Source: Ruminococcus sp. (GTDB taxonomy: Bacteria > Bacillota > Clostridia > Oscillospirales > Ruminococcaceae). Taken from it: a DNA stretch of 64,000 nucleotides. Below, in pieces: positions 48,665 to 58,521 of this stretch. The stretch lies in NCBI GenBank assembly GCA_015066665.1, contig SVNX01000001.1:1-64000 (forward strand). Direction: 5' to 3'. The translations under genes and the position numbers were made by a program. Position 1 is the first letter of the stretch. Every line of letters begins with the position of its first letter. Under the pieces are notes generated by a model, which made no database searches, was not told the origin of the DNA, and was given only the letters and a program-made list of their open reading frames with translations.

Positions 48665-49768
48665 ATGAAATTCCAGTGCAATAAAAATGATCTTTGCAAC
48701 GCCATTGCACATGTATCCAAGGGCGTATCGCAGAAATCCACCATTGCCGCACTCGAGGGCATCTGCATTCAGATGGAACCGAATGCCGTTGTGCTGACCG
48801 GCTATGATCTGGAAATCGGCATTCGCACCCGTGTGAATGCGGTGTGCAGCGATGCATTTTCCTTCGTGCTGAATGCAAGACTGTTCAGCGAAATGACCCG
48901 CCGTCTGACCGGCGAAGAGGTCGAGTTTGAGATTGACGAAACACTCAATGCAAGAATTGCGAGTGAACACACAGAATATCGCATTTCTGCGATGTCTGCG
49001 GAAGAATTCCCCGCACTGCCTGTAGTAGAGAGTACTGCCAGAACGGCTGTGCCTCAGCAGCTGCTGCGTTCGATGATTCAAGAGAGCAGCTTTGCGGCAT
49101 CCGTCAAGGAAGACAAGCCGATTCTGACCGGCGAGCTGTTTGAAGCGGGCGAGGGCATGCTGCATATTGTGGCGATGGACCGCTACCGTCTGGCACTGCG
49201 TCAGGAAAAGGCCGCAGATCTGGGAAGTTTCCGTTTTGTTGTGCCGAAGAAGGCACTGTCCGAGCTGATCATGCTGCTCAAGGATGATGCGGAGCAGCCG
49301 TGCGAATTCTATACAAACGGCAAGCACATTGTATTTTCCGTGAACGGTTTTGAGCTGTTTGCAAGACTGCTTGAGGGTCAGTTCCATAATTTCCGCAGCA
49401 GCATTCCGGCGGACTGCAAGACTGAAGTTGTGATGAATACAAGGGATATGATCGGCTGTGCCGAGCGTTGTGCACTGCTGATCAATGAGAAGAACAAGGC
49501 CCCGATGCGCTGTGTTTTTGCGGATGGTTTCATGGAAATCTCCTGCAAGACAGGCATTGGTGTGATCAATGACCGCATTCCGGCGGATATCTCGGGTGAG
49601 AGCCTGACGATCGGATTTTCCAATAAGTACCTGCTGGAAGCACTGCGTGCCTGCGACTGCGACAAGATCCGTATTCAGATGAGCGGCAGCAACAAGGTCA
49701 TCAAGCTCATGCCGCCCGAGGGCGAGAGCTTTGTCTATCTGATCATGCCCATTCAGTTAAAGGGGTAA
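48665..49768 (+). CDS. dnaN: DNA polymerase III subunit beta
   Basis: MKFQCNKNDLCNAIAHVSKGVSQKSTIAALEGICIQ; C-terminal VIKLMPPEGESFVYLIMPIQLKG. Confidence 0.97.
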   Translation: MKFQCNKNDLCNAIAHVSKGVSQKSTIAALEGICIQMEPNAVVLTGYDLEIGIRTRVNAVCSDAFSFVLNARLFSEMTRRLTGEEVEFEIDETLNARIASEHTEYRISAMSAEEFPALPVVESTARTAVPQQLLRSMIQESSFAASVKEDKPILTGELFEAGEGMLHIVAMDRYRLALRQEKAADLGSFRFVVPKKALSELIMLLKDDAEQPCEFYTNGKHIVFSVNGFELFARLLEGQFHNFRSSIPADCKTEVVMNTRDMIGCAERCALLINEKNKAPMRCVFADGFMEISCKTGIGVINDRIPADISGESLTIGFSNKYLLEALRACDCDKIRIQMSGSNKVIKLMPPEGESFVYLIMPIQLKG

Positions 49769-49893
49769 GGGGCATCTGCGATGTGATCCCCCACCCCCTG
49801 CCCCCTCCCCGAGGGGAGGGGGAAATAGGAGGGGGGCTTCGCCCCTCTCCCCCGACTGGGGGGCAACGCTTCGCTTGCCCCCCAGACCCCCCG
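49758..49893 (+). repeat. GC-rich element, copy N1 (left copy of a direct duplication)
   Basis: TAAAGGGGTAAGGGGCATCTGCGATGTGATCCCCCACCCCCTG...GACCCCCC; overlaps the dnaN stop. Confidence 0.9.
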
Positions 49894-49942
49894 ACAGGTT
49901 CAAAGGGAGACAGCCCTTGCCGACAGGTTCAAAGGGCGACAG

Positions 49943-50078
49943 CTAAAGGGATAAGGGGCATCTGCGATGTGATCCCCCACCCCCTGCCCCTCCCCGAGGG
50001 GAGGGGGAAATAGGAGGGGGGGCTTCGCCCCCCTCCCCCGACTGGGGGGCAACGCTTCGCTTGCCCCCCAGACCCCCC
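49943..50078 (+). repeat. GC-rich element, copy N2 (right copy of the duplication)
   Basis: Near-identical to 49758-49893 at an offset of about 185 bp. Confidence 0.9.
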
Positions 50079-50139
50079 AATGGGAGGCAATGATTGTAAA
50101 GCCCAGACTCGATGGGTGAACAGTGAGTGCAGATCTCTG

Positions 50140-50245
50140 ACGGGTTCAAAGGGCGTCAGCCCTTTGGCGGGGGCGGGGTGTGCAACACCCCGCACATATT
50201 CCCCTCCCCTCGGGGAGGGGTTAGGGGTGGGGGCAGTCTTTCCGC
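50140..50245 (-). repeat. GC-rich element, copy N3
   Basis: CAAAGGGCgtcaGCCCTTTG; GCGGGGTGTgcaACACCCCGC; CCCCTCCCCtcGGGGAGGGG; GGGGGCAGTCTTTC edge. Confidence 0.8.
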
Positions 50246-50305
50246 AGCTTTCCTCAGAAAACATCTATAAGGGGCAGCAAGTCTCATAGTAAGAAAGGAT
50301 TTGTT

Positions 50306-50524
50306 ATGGCAAAAGAAACAATCCAGATCAAAATTACCACCGAGTTCATTAAACTCGATTCTCTTCTGAAATTCGCAGGACTCTGCGATACCGGCGGCTT
50401 CGCCAAGGAACTCGTTCAGCAGGGCGCTGTCTCTGTGAACGGTGAGGTCTGCACCATGCGCGGCAAAAAAATCCGCCCCGGTGATACCGTCAGCGTTGAT
50501 CGCTTTGTGGTCGAGGTGCAGTGA
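50306..50524 (+). CDS. S4-domain RNA-binding protein (YaaA/RlbA-like)
   Basis: [53 protein letters not shown]; between dnaN and recF. Confidence 0.93.
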   Translation: MAKETIQIKITTEFIKLDSLLKFAGLCDTGGFAKELVQQGAVSVNGEVCTMRGKKIRPGDTVSVDRFVVEVQ

Positions 50525-50530
50525 TTTTCT

Positions 50531-51655
50531 ATGTATATCACCCATTTTTCTGCCGACGGCTTCCGGAATCTCCATGCCGTCCGCATGCAGCCCGATCCCC
50601 GTTTTAATCTGATTATCGGCGATAATGCGCAGGGGAAAACCAATCTCCTCGATGCCATCTGGCTCATGACCGGCTGCCGGAATTTCCATGGTGCAAGAGA
50701 ACGGCATTATCTCGGATTTGATGCGGATTTTTTCGTCTGTGATATGAAATTCCATGACGACAGACGGGAACAGCGTATCTCCTACAGCATGCAGAGAGGA
50801 CTGCAGAAAAACCGGAAAATTTCCATAAATGGCGTCGATACGTCCAAAACCGGCGGCCTCTTTGAGCACTTCCACTGCGTGGCCTTCTCGCCCTGTGATG
50901 TGGATCTGGTCAATGGTGCCCCCGAAAAACGCCGTGCCTTCATGGATTTATGTGCCTGTCAGCTGCATCCTGTCAGCATGACCGATGTCAATCGTGCCGC
51001 TCTGCTGCTCGCACAGCGCAACGCCTGCATCCAGAATGTCCTCAAAGGACGCATGCGGCGTGAGGACATCACCATGTGGGATAATCAGCTTGCCATGACG
51101 GCAGCCCGCATCGCTTGTATGCGTGCGTCCTACATCCGCAGTATTTCGCCCATATGTAAGGCGCTTTACAGCGTGATGACCGGCGGCAATGAACAGCTTT
51201 CCGTTTCTCTGCGCAGTGCGGTTTATGGCGAGACAGAGCTGCCCGACCGTGCCACAAAGGATCTTGCTGCGGTCTATGAGCAGCGGCTGCGGGCCCATAT
51301 TGACGAGGATCTGCGGCTTGGCTACACGAAAAACGGCATCCATCGGGATGATATGATTCTCGAAATCGACGGCAATGCCGTGAGTCTGTTCGGCTCACAG
51401 GGACAGCGGAAAAGTACGGCGCTGGTGCTGAAGCTTGCACAGGCGCATCTCTATAATCAGAAAATGCAGCGCTCCCCCGTTGTGCTGCTTGACGATGTCA
51501 TGGGTGAACTTGATGAACGCCGGCAGCGGCTGATTTATGACATGGTTTCGGATATGCAGGTGTTCATTACCCTCTGCCATCCGTCCTCGCTCAAGCTCGA
51601 CTGCCGCGGAAAGATCTTTTCCATGCAGCAGGGACAGCTGACGGAACAGGTCTGA
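50531..51655 (+). CDS. recF: DNA replication/repair protein RecF
   Basis: MYITHFSADGFRNLHAV, GDNAQGKTNLLDAIW, VVLLDDVMGELDERR. Confidence 0.95.
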   Translation: MYITHFSADGFRNLHAVRMQPDPRFNLIIGDNAQGKTNLLDAIWLMTGCRNFHGARERHYLGFDADFFVCDMKFHDDRREQRISYSMQRGLQKNRKISINGVDTSKTGGLFEHFHCVAFSPCDVDLVNGAPEKRRAFMDLCACQLHPVSMTDVNRAALLLAQRNACIQNVLKGRMRREDITMWDNQLAMTAARIACMRASYIRSISPICKALYSVMTGGNEQLSVSLRSAVYGETELPDRATKDLAAVYEQRLRAHIDEDLRLGYTKNGIHRDDMILEIDGNAVSLFGSQGQRKSTALVLKLAQAHLYNQKMQRSPVVLLDDVMGELDERRQRLIYDMVSDMQVFITLCHPSSLKLDCRGKIFSMQQGQLTEQV

Positions 51656-51800
51656 TTGGGGAAAACTCGGTTGAAAAATGGGGAAAACAAAGTGTGACAC
51701 AGGAAAAATATCGATTTTGCGACCTGAGATTTCCACATTAACAGTTGAAAAGTGTGTGGAAACTGTGGATAGATAGTGGTTTGAAGGAGTGTGAAGCAGT

Positions 51801-53747
51801 TTGAATACGATGGAGCAGGAGAATCTGCAGGACGATCGCTATGATGCGGAACAGATACAGGTACTGGAAGGTCTGGATCCTGTCCGGAAGCGTCCGGGTA
51901 TGTATATCGGTTCGACAAGCATTGATGGTCTGCATCATCTTGTGTATGAAATTGTAGACAATGCCATTGACGAGGCACTGGCGGGCTACTGCACGGAGAT
52001 CACGGTGGACATTCTGCCGGGTGAGATCATCCGTGTATCCGACAACGGCCGAGGCATCCCTGTCGGCATTCACCCCACGGAAGGTATTTCCGCAGCGACA
52101 GTTGTTTATACAGTGCTGCATGCCGGCGGTAAGTTCGGCGGCGGCGGCTATAAGGTATCCGGCGGTCTGCACGGCGTAGGTGCATCCGTTGTCAATGCCC
52201 TGTCCGAATGGCTGGAGCTGACGGTCAAGGACGGCAAAAATGTCCATTTCCAGCGATTTGAGCGTGGTGAATACAGCGAACAGCTGAAGGTCATCGGCGA
52301 GACGGAAGAAACCGGCACAACGGTCAGCTTCAAGGCGGATGCAGAGATTTTTGAAACGACTGTATTCGATTATGAAGTACTGCTCAAGCGCATGCGTGAG
52401 CAGGCCTTCCTGAATGCGGGCATCCGGATTGTGATCACGGATTCGAGAAATCCGGATGAGATCCAGTCCGAGACGCTGCATTATGAGGGCGGCATCCGTC
52501 AGTTTGTGGAGCATATTCATGCTGTCCGTGAGAATGAGCCGCTGGGTGAAGTGATTTATGTATCCGGCACGCAGGGGGATTCCTTTGCGGAGATTGCGAT
52601 GCAGTACAATGACAGCTACAACGAGATTATCATGTCCTTTGCGAACAACATCCGCACAAAGGACGGCGGCAGCCATGAGACGGGCTTCAAGAATGCCCTG
52701 ACGAAGGTGATCAATGATTATGGCAGGCAGTTCCAGCTGCTGAAGGAAAATGAAAAGCTGACGGGCGATGATGTCCGTGAGGGTATGACCGCAATCATTT
52801 CTGTGAAGCTCACGGAATGTGAATTTGAGGGACAGACCAAGGGTCGACTTGGCAATCCCCATGTACGGCCGTTTGTAGAGAAGCTGGTGCAGGAGAAGCT
52901 CATGAGCTATTTTGAGATGAATCCGGCAGCAGCGAGGGAAATTCTGGACAAGTGTCTTGCAGCACGCAGGGCAAGAGAAGCGGCCAAGAATGCGAGAGAA
53001 ACGGCACGACGCAAGTCGGCCATGGAGAGTGCATCCCTGCCGGGCAAGCTGGCGGACTGCACTGAAAAGGGCATTGAGCGCACGGAGATCTACATTGTCG
53101 AGGGTGACTCTGCGGGCGGTTCCGCAAAGGGCGGCCGTGACCGTATGTATCAGGCCATTCTGCCGCTCTGGGGCAAGATGCTGAATGTTGAGAAGGCAAG
53201 AATTGACCGTGTATACGGCAATGACAAGCTGATGCCCGTGGTAACGGCACTCGGTACGGGTATTGGTGAGGACTTCAATATTGAGAAGCTGCGTTACGGC
53301 AAGGTCATCATCATGGCCGATGCGGACGTGGACGGCTGTCATATCCGTACGCTTCTGCTGACATTCTTCTTCCGCTTTATGCGTCCGCTGATTGAGAACG
53401 GCAACGTATACATTGCACAGCCGCCGCTGTACAGAGTGGCACGCGGCAAGAAGGTATACTATGCATTCTCCGATGCGGAGCGTGACAAATATATTGCTGA
53501 GCTTGCGGATGCAAACGGCAGTTCTGCGAAGGTTGCCGTACAGCGTTACAAGGGTCTTGGTGAGATGGACAGCGAGCAGCTCTGGGAGACCACAATGAAT
53601 CCCGAGACACGCACGATCATCAAGGTGACGATGGAGGACGCTGTGAAGGCGGATGAGATCATCACAATTCTGATGGGTGACAAGGTCATGCCCAGAAAGA
53701 ATTACATTGAAAAGAACGCAAAGAGCGTACAGAACCTTGATGTATAA
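51801..53747 (+). CDS. gyrB: DNA gyrase subunit B (TTG start)
   Basis: IQVLEGLDPVRKRPGMYIGSTSIDGLHHLVYEIVDNAIDEALAGY; EGDSAGGSAKGGRDR. Confidence 0.97.
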   Translation: MNTMEQENLQDDRYDAEQIQVLEGLDPVRKRPGMYIGSTSIDGLHHLVYEIVDNAIDEALAGYCTEITVDILPGEIIRVSDNGRGIPVGIHPTEGISAATVVYTVLHAGGKFGGGGYKVSGGLHGVGASVVNALSEWLELTVKDGKNVHFQRFERGEYSEQLKVIGETEETGTTVSFKADAEIFETTVFDYEVLLKRMREQAFLNAGIRIVITDSRNPDEIQSETLHYEGGIRQFVEHIHAVRENEPLGEVIYVSGTQGDSFAEIAMQYNDSYNEIIMSFANNIRTKDGGSHETGFKNALTKVINDYGRQFQLLKENEKLTGDDVREGMTAIISVKLTECEFEGQTKGRLGNPHVRPFVEKLVQEKLMSYFEMNPAAAREILDKCLAARRAREAAKNARETARRKSAMESASLPGKLADCTEKGIERTEIYIVEGDSAGGSAKGGRDRMYQAILPLWGKMLNVEKARIDRVYGNDKLMPVVTALGTGIGEDFNIEKLRYGKVIIMADADVDGCHIRTLLLTFFFRFMRPLIENGNVYIAQPPLYRVARGKKVYYAFSDAERDKYIAELADANGSSAKVAVQRYKGLGEMDSEQLWETTMNPETRTIIKVTMEDAVKADEIITILMGDKVMPRKNYIEKNAKSVQNLDV

Positions 53748-53826
53748 GTGAGGGGGCCTGCGGCCTCGGTGCGCAGCAACGCCCTGAAATTCCCATCCCC
53801 GCATACAAAATCAAAGGAGGACGTCC

Positions 53827-54435
53827 ATGGAAGAAAAACATACGCCCATCCTGCCGGAAAAACAGTACCATATCCCCTATGAGATGTTCAAGACGGCATT
53901 TACGGCGTTTCAAAGACGCTATGTCTATCCCAGAAATTATCTTGTGATTGCCGTTTTACTGCTGGCTTGTGTGATTTATACCATCTCCATCCTGCATAGT
54001 TCGGCAACACAGCAGCCGCTCTATGGCTTTGTCATTCTCTGCTGTCTGGTCATGTGTGTGTTCCAGTGGTATAATCCCCGTAAAATCAGACGGAATCTGC
54101 TGGAAGCAGTAAAGGAAATTGAAGAGGATACCTATGTGCTGCGGATTTTTCCGGAGTATCTTGAGATCGGGACACGCCTTCCGGAGGAAGCCCCGTCCGA
54201 AGAACAGGCGCAGGCCGATGCCCTCTTTGATGATACGCCGGAGGAAGAGATCTCCGGTTCCAGGATTTTTTATTCAAAATATCTGAAAGTAACGGAATAT
54301 CAGGATTTTTTCATGGCCTATCAGAAAAAATCCATGTTCTATGTCATTCCGAAATCTGCATTTGCCGAAGAGGAACTCGCACAGCTGCGGGCACATTTCG
54401 GTCAGGTGCTGGGAAAGGGCTTCTCTTCAAAGTAA
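53827..54435 (+). CDS. YcxB-like membrane protein, hypothetical
   Basis: Two TM helices near N-terminus and C-terminal SKYLKVTEYQDFFMAYQKKSMFYVIPKSAFAEEE pattern. Confidence 0.75.
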   Translation: MEEKHTPILPEKQYHIPYEMFKTAFTAFQRRYVYPRNYLVIAVLLLACVIYTISILHSSATQQPLYGFVILCCLVMCVFQWYNPRKIRRNLLEAVKEIEEDTYVLRIFPEYLEIGTRLPEEAPSEEQAQADALFDDTPEEEISGSRIFYSKYLKVTEYQDFFMAYQKKSMFYVIPKSAFAEEELAQLRAHFGQVLGKGFSSK

Positions 54436-54454
54436 GCCCCTGATTCACGCTCCG

Positions 54455-54600
54455 AGGAGGGCGTCTGCACTCACCCAAGGCACAGCCTTGGGATCACGCA
54501 GACGCTTGCCCCACCCCCTGACCCCCTCCCCACGGGGAGGGGGGACGGATGCCGGTGCTGCGTACCGGCACAGACAAAGGGCATGGCCCTTTGCATCCCC
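54455..54600 (+). repeat. GC-rich modular hairpin element, copy O, with nested hairpin
   Basis: 54461-54505: GCGTCTGC actcac CCAAGGC aca GCCTTGG gatcac GCAGACGC; then CCCCTCCCCacGGGGAGGGG; TGCCGGTgctgcgtACCGGCA; CAAAGGGCatgGCCCTTTG. Confidence 0.9.
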
Positions 54601-54657
54601 GCTGATTCTGATCAATTCCATGATCTTTCCCATCATTTCATATCATGAGGTGAAATT

Positions 54658-57312
54658 ATGAGCAATGAGTATGTAGAAAATGAGGGCATGCCCGATCTGC
54701 AGAATCCCGAAAAGGTCATTCCTGTGGATATTGCAAGGGAAATGCACGATTCCTTCCTTGCGTATGCAATGTCGGTTATCGTTTCCCGTGCCCTCCCCGA
54801 TGTGCGTGACGGCCTCAAGCCCGTGCACCGCCGTATCCTCTATACGCTGCACGAAAATGGCCTGACGCCCGATCAGCCCTATCGTAAGTGCGCCGATACT
54901 GTCGGTGCTGTGCTGGGTCGGTATCATCCGCACGGTGATGCTTCTGTCTATGATGCCCTCGTGCGTCTGGCACAGGACTTCTCCCTGCGTTATCCGCTCG
55001 TGGATGGCCACGGCAACTTCGGTTCCGTCGATGGCGACCCGCCCGCTGCGTACCGATATACAGAAGCCAAAATGTCCAAGATCTCCGTGGAAATGCTCAC
55101 GGATATCCAGAAAAATACCGTGCCCTTCGGCATGAACTATGACGACCGTCTCAAGGAACCCGAGGTGCTCCCCGCACGCTTCCCCAATCTCCTTGTGAAT
55201 GGTTCCGTCGGCATTGCCGTTGGTATGGCAACCAATATTCCGCCCCATAATCTGGGCGAGGTCATCGATGGTCTTAATCTCCTCATTCAGGATCCCGACT
55301 GCACACTCGATGACCTGATGGAATGCATCAAGGGTCCCGACTTCCCCACCGGCGGCATTATTATGGGCAAGGCCGGCATCCGTGCTGCTTATGGCACGGG
55401 CCGCGGCAAGATCACCCTGCGTGCCAAGACTTCCTTTGAGGAAATCAAGGGCAAGCAGCATATCATTGTCCATGAAATTCCCTATATGGTCAATAAAGCC
55501 CGCCTTGTCGAGCATATTGCCGAGCTGATCAAGGAAAAGCGCATCGATGGTGCAACCTTTGTCCGTGATGAATCCGGCCGTGACGGCATGCGTATCGTCA
55601 TTGGTCTGCGTAAGGATGCCATCGGCGATATCGTCCTCAATAAGCTCTTCTCCTACACCCAGCTGCAGGATACAGTCGGTGTCATTATGCTGGTGCTGGC
55701 GGATGGTGTGCCGAGAGTCCTCACACTCAAGGAAGTACTCGAGCATTATCTGGCATTCCAGGTGGAGGTCATCACCAATCGTGTGAAATTCGACCTTGAA
55801 AAGGCACTCAAGCGTGCCCATCTGCTGCAGGGCTTCATGCTTGCAGCGGATTATATTGACGAAGTTATCGCTATTCTGCGATCCAGCAAGAGCATTCCCG
55901 AGGGTAAGGAGCGTCTGATTGCACGCTTCAAGGATGTGGATATGTCCGCTCTGCTTGATCGTGCACAGTACGATATGACGGGAATGGAGCTTGAGCACAG
56001 CATTGGTCTGTCCGAAGAACAGGCTGAGGCCATTGTGCAGATGCGTCTGGGTGCACTGACCGGTCTTGAGCGGCAGAAGATCTCCGACGAGCTGTATGGC
56101 CTGTGCGGAAAAATTTCGGAATTCCGCCAGATTCTCGGCGACAAGCAGAAGGTATATGCCATTATTTCCGAGGAACTGGAAGAGATCCGCAGAAAGTTCA
56201 ACGACAAGCGTCTCACAGAAATCACTTCCATCAGCGGTGAGCTGGATATTGAGGAACTGATTGAAGTTGAGGACTGCGTTGTGACCTATACAAATAACGG
56301 CTATGTTAAGCGCATGGCACTTGATGCCTACAAGACCCAGCGCAGAGGCGGCCGTGGTGTACAGGGCATGAAGCAGCGTGATGAGGACTTTGTGAGCGAA
56401 ATGTTCATCTGCTCGACGCATGATAATATTCTGTTCATTACGAACAAGGGCATGATGTACAAGCTCAAGTGCTATGAGATTCCGGATGGCTCCAAGGCCT
56501 CGAGGGGCTTCCATTTTGCAAACCTGCTCAATCTTACTGAGGGTGAGAAAATTTCGGCTATGATCCGTACAAAATCGTTCGATGAGGGCGGTTATGTGGT
56601 CATGGTGACAAAGGAAGGCAAGATCAAGCGCACGCCGCTGTCTGCTTACAGAAATGTCCGCAAGAAGGGTCTGATTGCCATCGGTCTGAACGAGGGCGAT
56701 GAGATTGCAGGTGTACGCATGACGGACGGCAATGCCCAGCTGATGGTAGCAACCCGCAACGGCATGGCGATTCGTCTTGAGGAGCAGAGCATCCGTGCGC
56801 AGTCCAGATCGGCACATGGTGTGCGTGCAATCAAGCTGCGTGAGGGTGACAGTGTGGTATCCATGGCGAGAGTCCGTGAGGGTGCGACTGTACTGACTGT
56901 AACTGAAAAGGGCTATGGCAAGCGCTGTGAGCTGGATGCCTACCGTATTCAGAACCGCGGCGGCTTTGGTCTGACGAACTACAAGGTAGATGAAGACAGG
57001 GGCTATGTCTGCGGCATCAAGGTTGTGGATGAGTCGGATGACATCATCCTGATCTCCTCCGAGGGCATCATCATCCGCATTCTGGCGAGTGACATTCGTG
57101 TGATGGGACGCATTGCCAAGGGTGTGAGAGTGATGCGCATCACGGGTGATAATGCGGTTGTGGCATTCACGCGTGCGGAGCATGATGAATCGGCTGAAAT
57201 CGAGAAGGTGGAGCAGCTTTCTGAAGAGGAAGCGGCCAAGGCAGAAGCAGAAGCCGCTCTTGAGCAGGCGAATGAAGTGATTGAAGAAGCGGAACCGGAG
57301 GATGAAGAGTGA
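54658..57312 (+). CDS. gyrA: DNA gyrase subunit A
   Basis: [18 protein letters not shown]-type start, [36 protein letters not shown]-terminal beta-pinwheel. Confidence 0.98.
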   Translation: MSNEYVENEGMPDLQNPEKVIPVDIAREMHDSFLAYAMSVIVSRALPDVRDGLKPVHRRILYTLHENGLTPDQPYRKCADTVGAVLGRYHPHGDASVYDALVRLAQDFSLRYPLVDGHGNFGSVDGDPPAAYRYTEAKMSKISVEMLTDIQKNTVPFGMNYDDRLKEPEVLPARFPNLLVNGSVGIAVGMATNIPPHNLGEVIDGLNLLIQDPDCTLDDLMECIKGPDFPTGGIIMGKAGIRAAYGTGRGKITLRAKTSFEEIKGKQHIIVHEIPYMVNKARLVEHIAELIKEKRIDGATFVRDESGRDGMRIVIGLRKDAIGDIVLNKLFSYTQLQDTVGVIMLVLADGVPRVLTLKEVLEHYLAFQVEVITNRVKFDLEKALKRAHLLQGFMLAADYIDEVIAILRSSKSIPEGKERLIARFKDVDMSALLDRAQYDMTGMELEHSIGLSEEQAEAIVQMRLGALTGLERQKISDELYGLCGKISEFRQILGDKQKVYAIISEELEEIRRKFNDKRLTEITSISGELDIEELIEVEDCVVTYTNNGYVKRMALDAYKTQRRGGRGVQGMKQRDEDFVSEMFICSTHDNILFITNKGMMYKLKCYEIPDGSKASRGFHFANLLNLTEGEKISAMIRTKSFDEGGYVVMVTKEGKIKRTPLSAYRNVRKKGLIAIGLNEGDEIAGVRMTDGNAQLMVATRNGMAIRLEEQSIRAQSRSAHGVRAIKLREGDSVVSMARVREGATVLTVTEKGYGKRCELDAYRIQNRGGFGLTNYKVDEDRGYVCGIKVVDESDDIILISSEGIIIRILASDIRVMGRIAKGVRVMRITGDNAVVAFTRAEHDESAEIEKVEQLSEEEAAKAEAEAALEQANEVIEEAEPEDEE

Positions 57313-57317
57313 TTTTG

Positions 57318-57432
57318 ATCACCCTCACCCCCCTGCCCCCCTCTCCCTCGAGGGAGAGGGGGGATATAAGGAGGGGGGCTTCGCCCCCCTCCCCCGACTG
57401 GGGGACGAGCTGACGCCGTCCCCCAGACCCCC
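57318..57432 (+). repeat. GC-rich modular hairpin element, copy P
   Basis: CCCCCTCTCCCtcgaGGGAGAGGGGG; GGGGGGCttcGCCCCCC; CTGGGGGAC..GTCCCCCAG. Confidence 0.85.
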
Positions 57433-58207
57433 GATTCGGAGGAGAGTCGTCTCCAATCCCCATGGCAAGAGGGAGAGGTGTTCCCAAGCCCCATGTCAAG
57501 TGGGAGAGCCGTTCCCAGACCCCACGGTTCGGGGAAGAGTCGTCTCCAATCCCCATGACAAGAGGGAGAGCTGTTCCCAGACTCCATGGCAAGAGGGAGA
57601 GTCGTTCCCAGACTCCATGTCAAGTGGGAGAGTCGTTCCCAAGCCCCACGGCAAGAGGAAGAGTCGTTCCCAGACCCCATGGTTCGTGGGAGAGTCGTTC
57701 CCAAGCCCCACGGCAAGAGGAAGAGTCGTTCCCAGACCCCATGGTTCGTGGAAGAGCCGTTCCCAATCCCAATGGCAAGTGGGAGAGCTGTTCTCAGACT
57801 CCACGGTTCGGGGAAGAGTCGTTCCCAGACTCCATGTCAAGTGGAAGAGCTGTTCCAAGACTCCACGGCAAGAGGGAGAGCTGTTCCCAGCCCCCACGGT
57901 TCGTGGAAGAGCCGTTCCCAGACCCCATGGCAAGTGGGAGAGTTGTTCCCAGACCCCACGGCAAGTGGGAGAGCTGTTCCCAGACCCCACGGTTCGGGGA
58001 AGAGCTGTCTCCAATCCTCATGGCAAGAGGGAGAGCCGTTCCCAGACCCCATGTCAAGAGGGAGAGCCGTTCCCAGACCCCATGTCAAGTGGGAGAACTG
58101 TTCCCAATCCCCATGGCAAGAGGGAGAGCTGTTCCCAATCCCCATGGCAAGAGGAAGAGTCGTTCCCAGACCCCACGGTTCGAGGAAGAGCCGTCGCTCA
58201 GCCCCCC
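57433..58207. repeat. Minisatellite: 25 tandem units of exactly 31 bp, no indels
   Basis: Unit starts GG(CAAG|TTCG)/GTCAAG/GACAAG at 57433, 57464, 57495 ... 58177; shared core GGGAGAGYYGTTCCCAGACCCCA. Confidence 0.97.
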
Positions 58208-58319
58208 AGGGCGAAAGCCCAAGGTTCGATGCAGTGACATTCCTCAGGTTTCCTGAGGGATGAACAGAAATGGATAAGCTTGCCGGACGCCGATGGAGGG
58301 AGCAGGCTCGTCAATCCTC

Positions 58320-58412
58320 TGATGGATTCAAAAGGCGGAAGCCTTTGGCGGCGGTGCGCAGCACCGTCCTGAAATCCCCGTCCCCTCGGGGAGGGGCAGT
58401 CTTTCTCTGCTT
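58320..58412 (-). repeat. GC-rich modular hairpin element, copy Q
   Basis: AAAGGCggaaGCCTTT; CGGTGCgcaGCACCG; CCCCtcGGGG; GGGGCAGTCTTTC edge. Confidence 0.75.
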
Positions 58413-58521
58413 ATTTCCGGCAGAAATTTTGAATAAGCGGACGCCCCCATCCTGCATCTTCAAAAATAAGGAAGCCCTTTGCTCTTTTGGCAGAGGGCTT
58501 TTCGTAAAGTGAGGAATCCAT

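Noticed and set aside
49783-50289. Small Pro/Gly-rich ORFs in GC-rich elements
   Set aside because: Translations of palindromic repeat DNA seen in the same form at many intergenic sites.
51738-53804. 688-aa ORF antisense to gyrB
   Set aside because: Same codon-bias shadow effect; gyrB covers it.
54643-57183. 846-aa ORF antisense to gyrA
   Set aside because: Shadow ORF from codon bias; no RBS or recognisable domain, and gyrA is unambiguous.
57433-58207. CRISPR array
   Set aside because: Units are contiguous with no unique spacers, and no cas genes are present.
57281-58263. Three overlapping + ORFs in the 31-bp array as real proteins
   Set aside because: No RBS; openness in every frame follows from a stop-free unit whose length is not a multiple of 3. 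Kept only as a property of the repeat.
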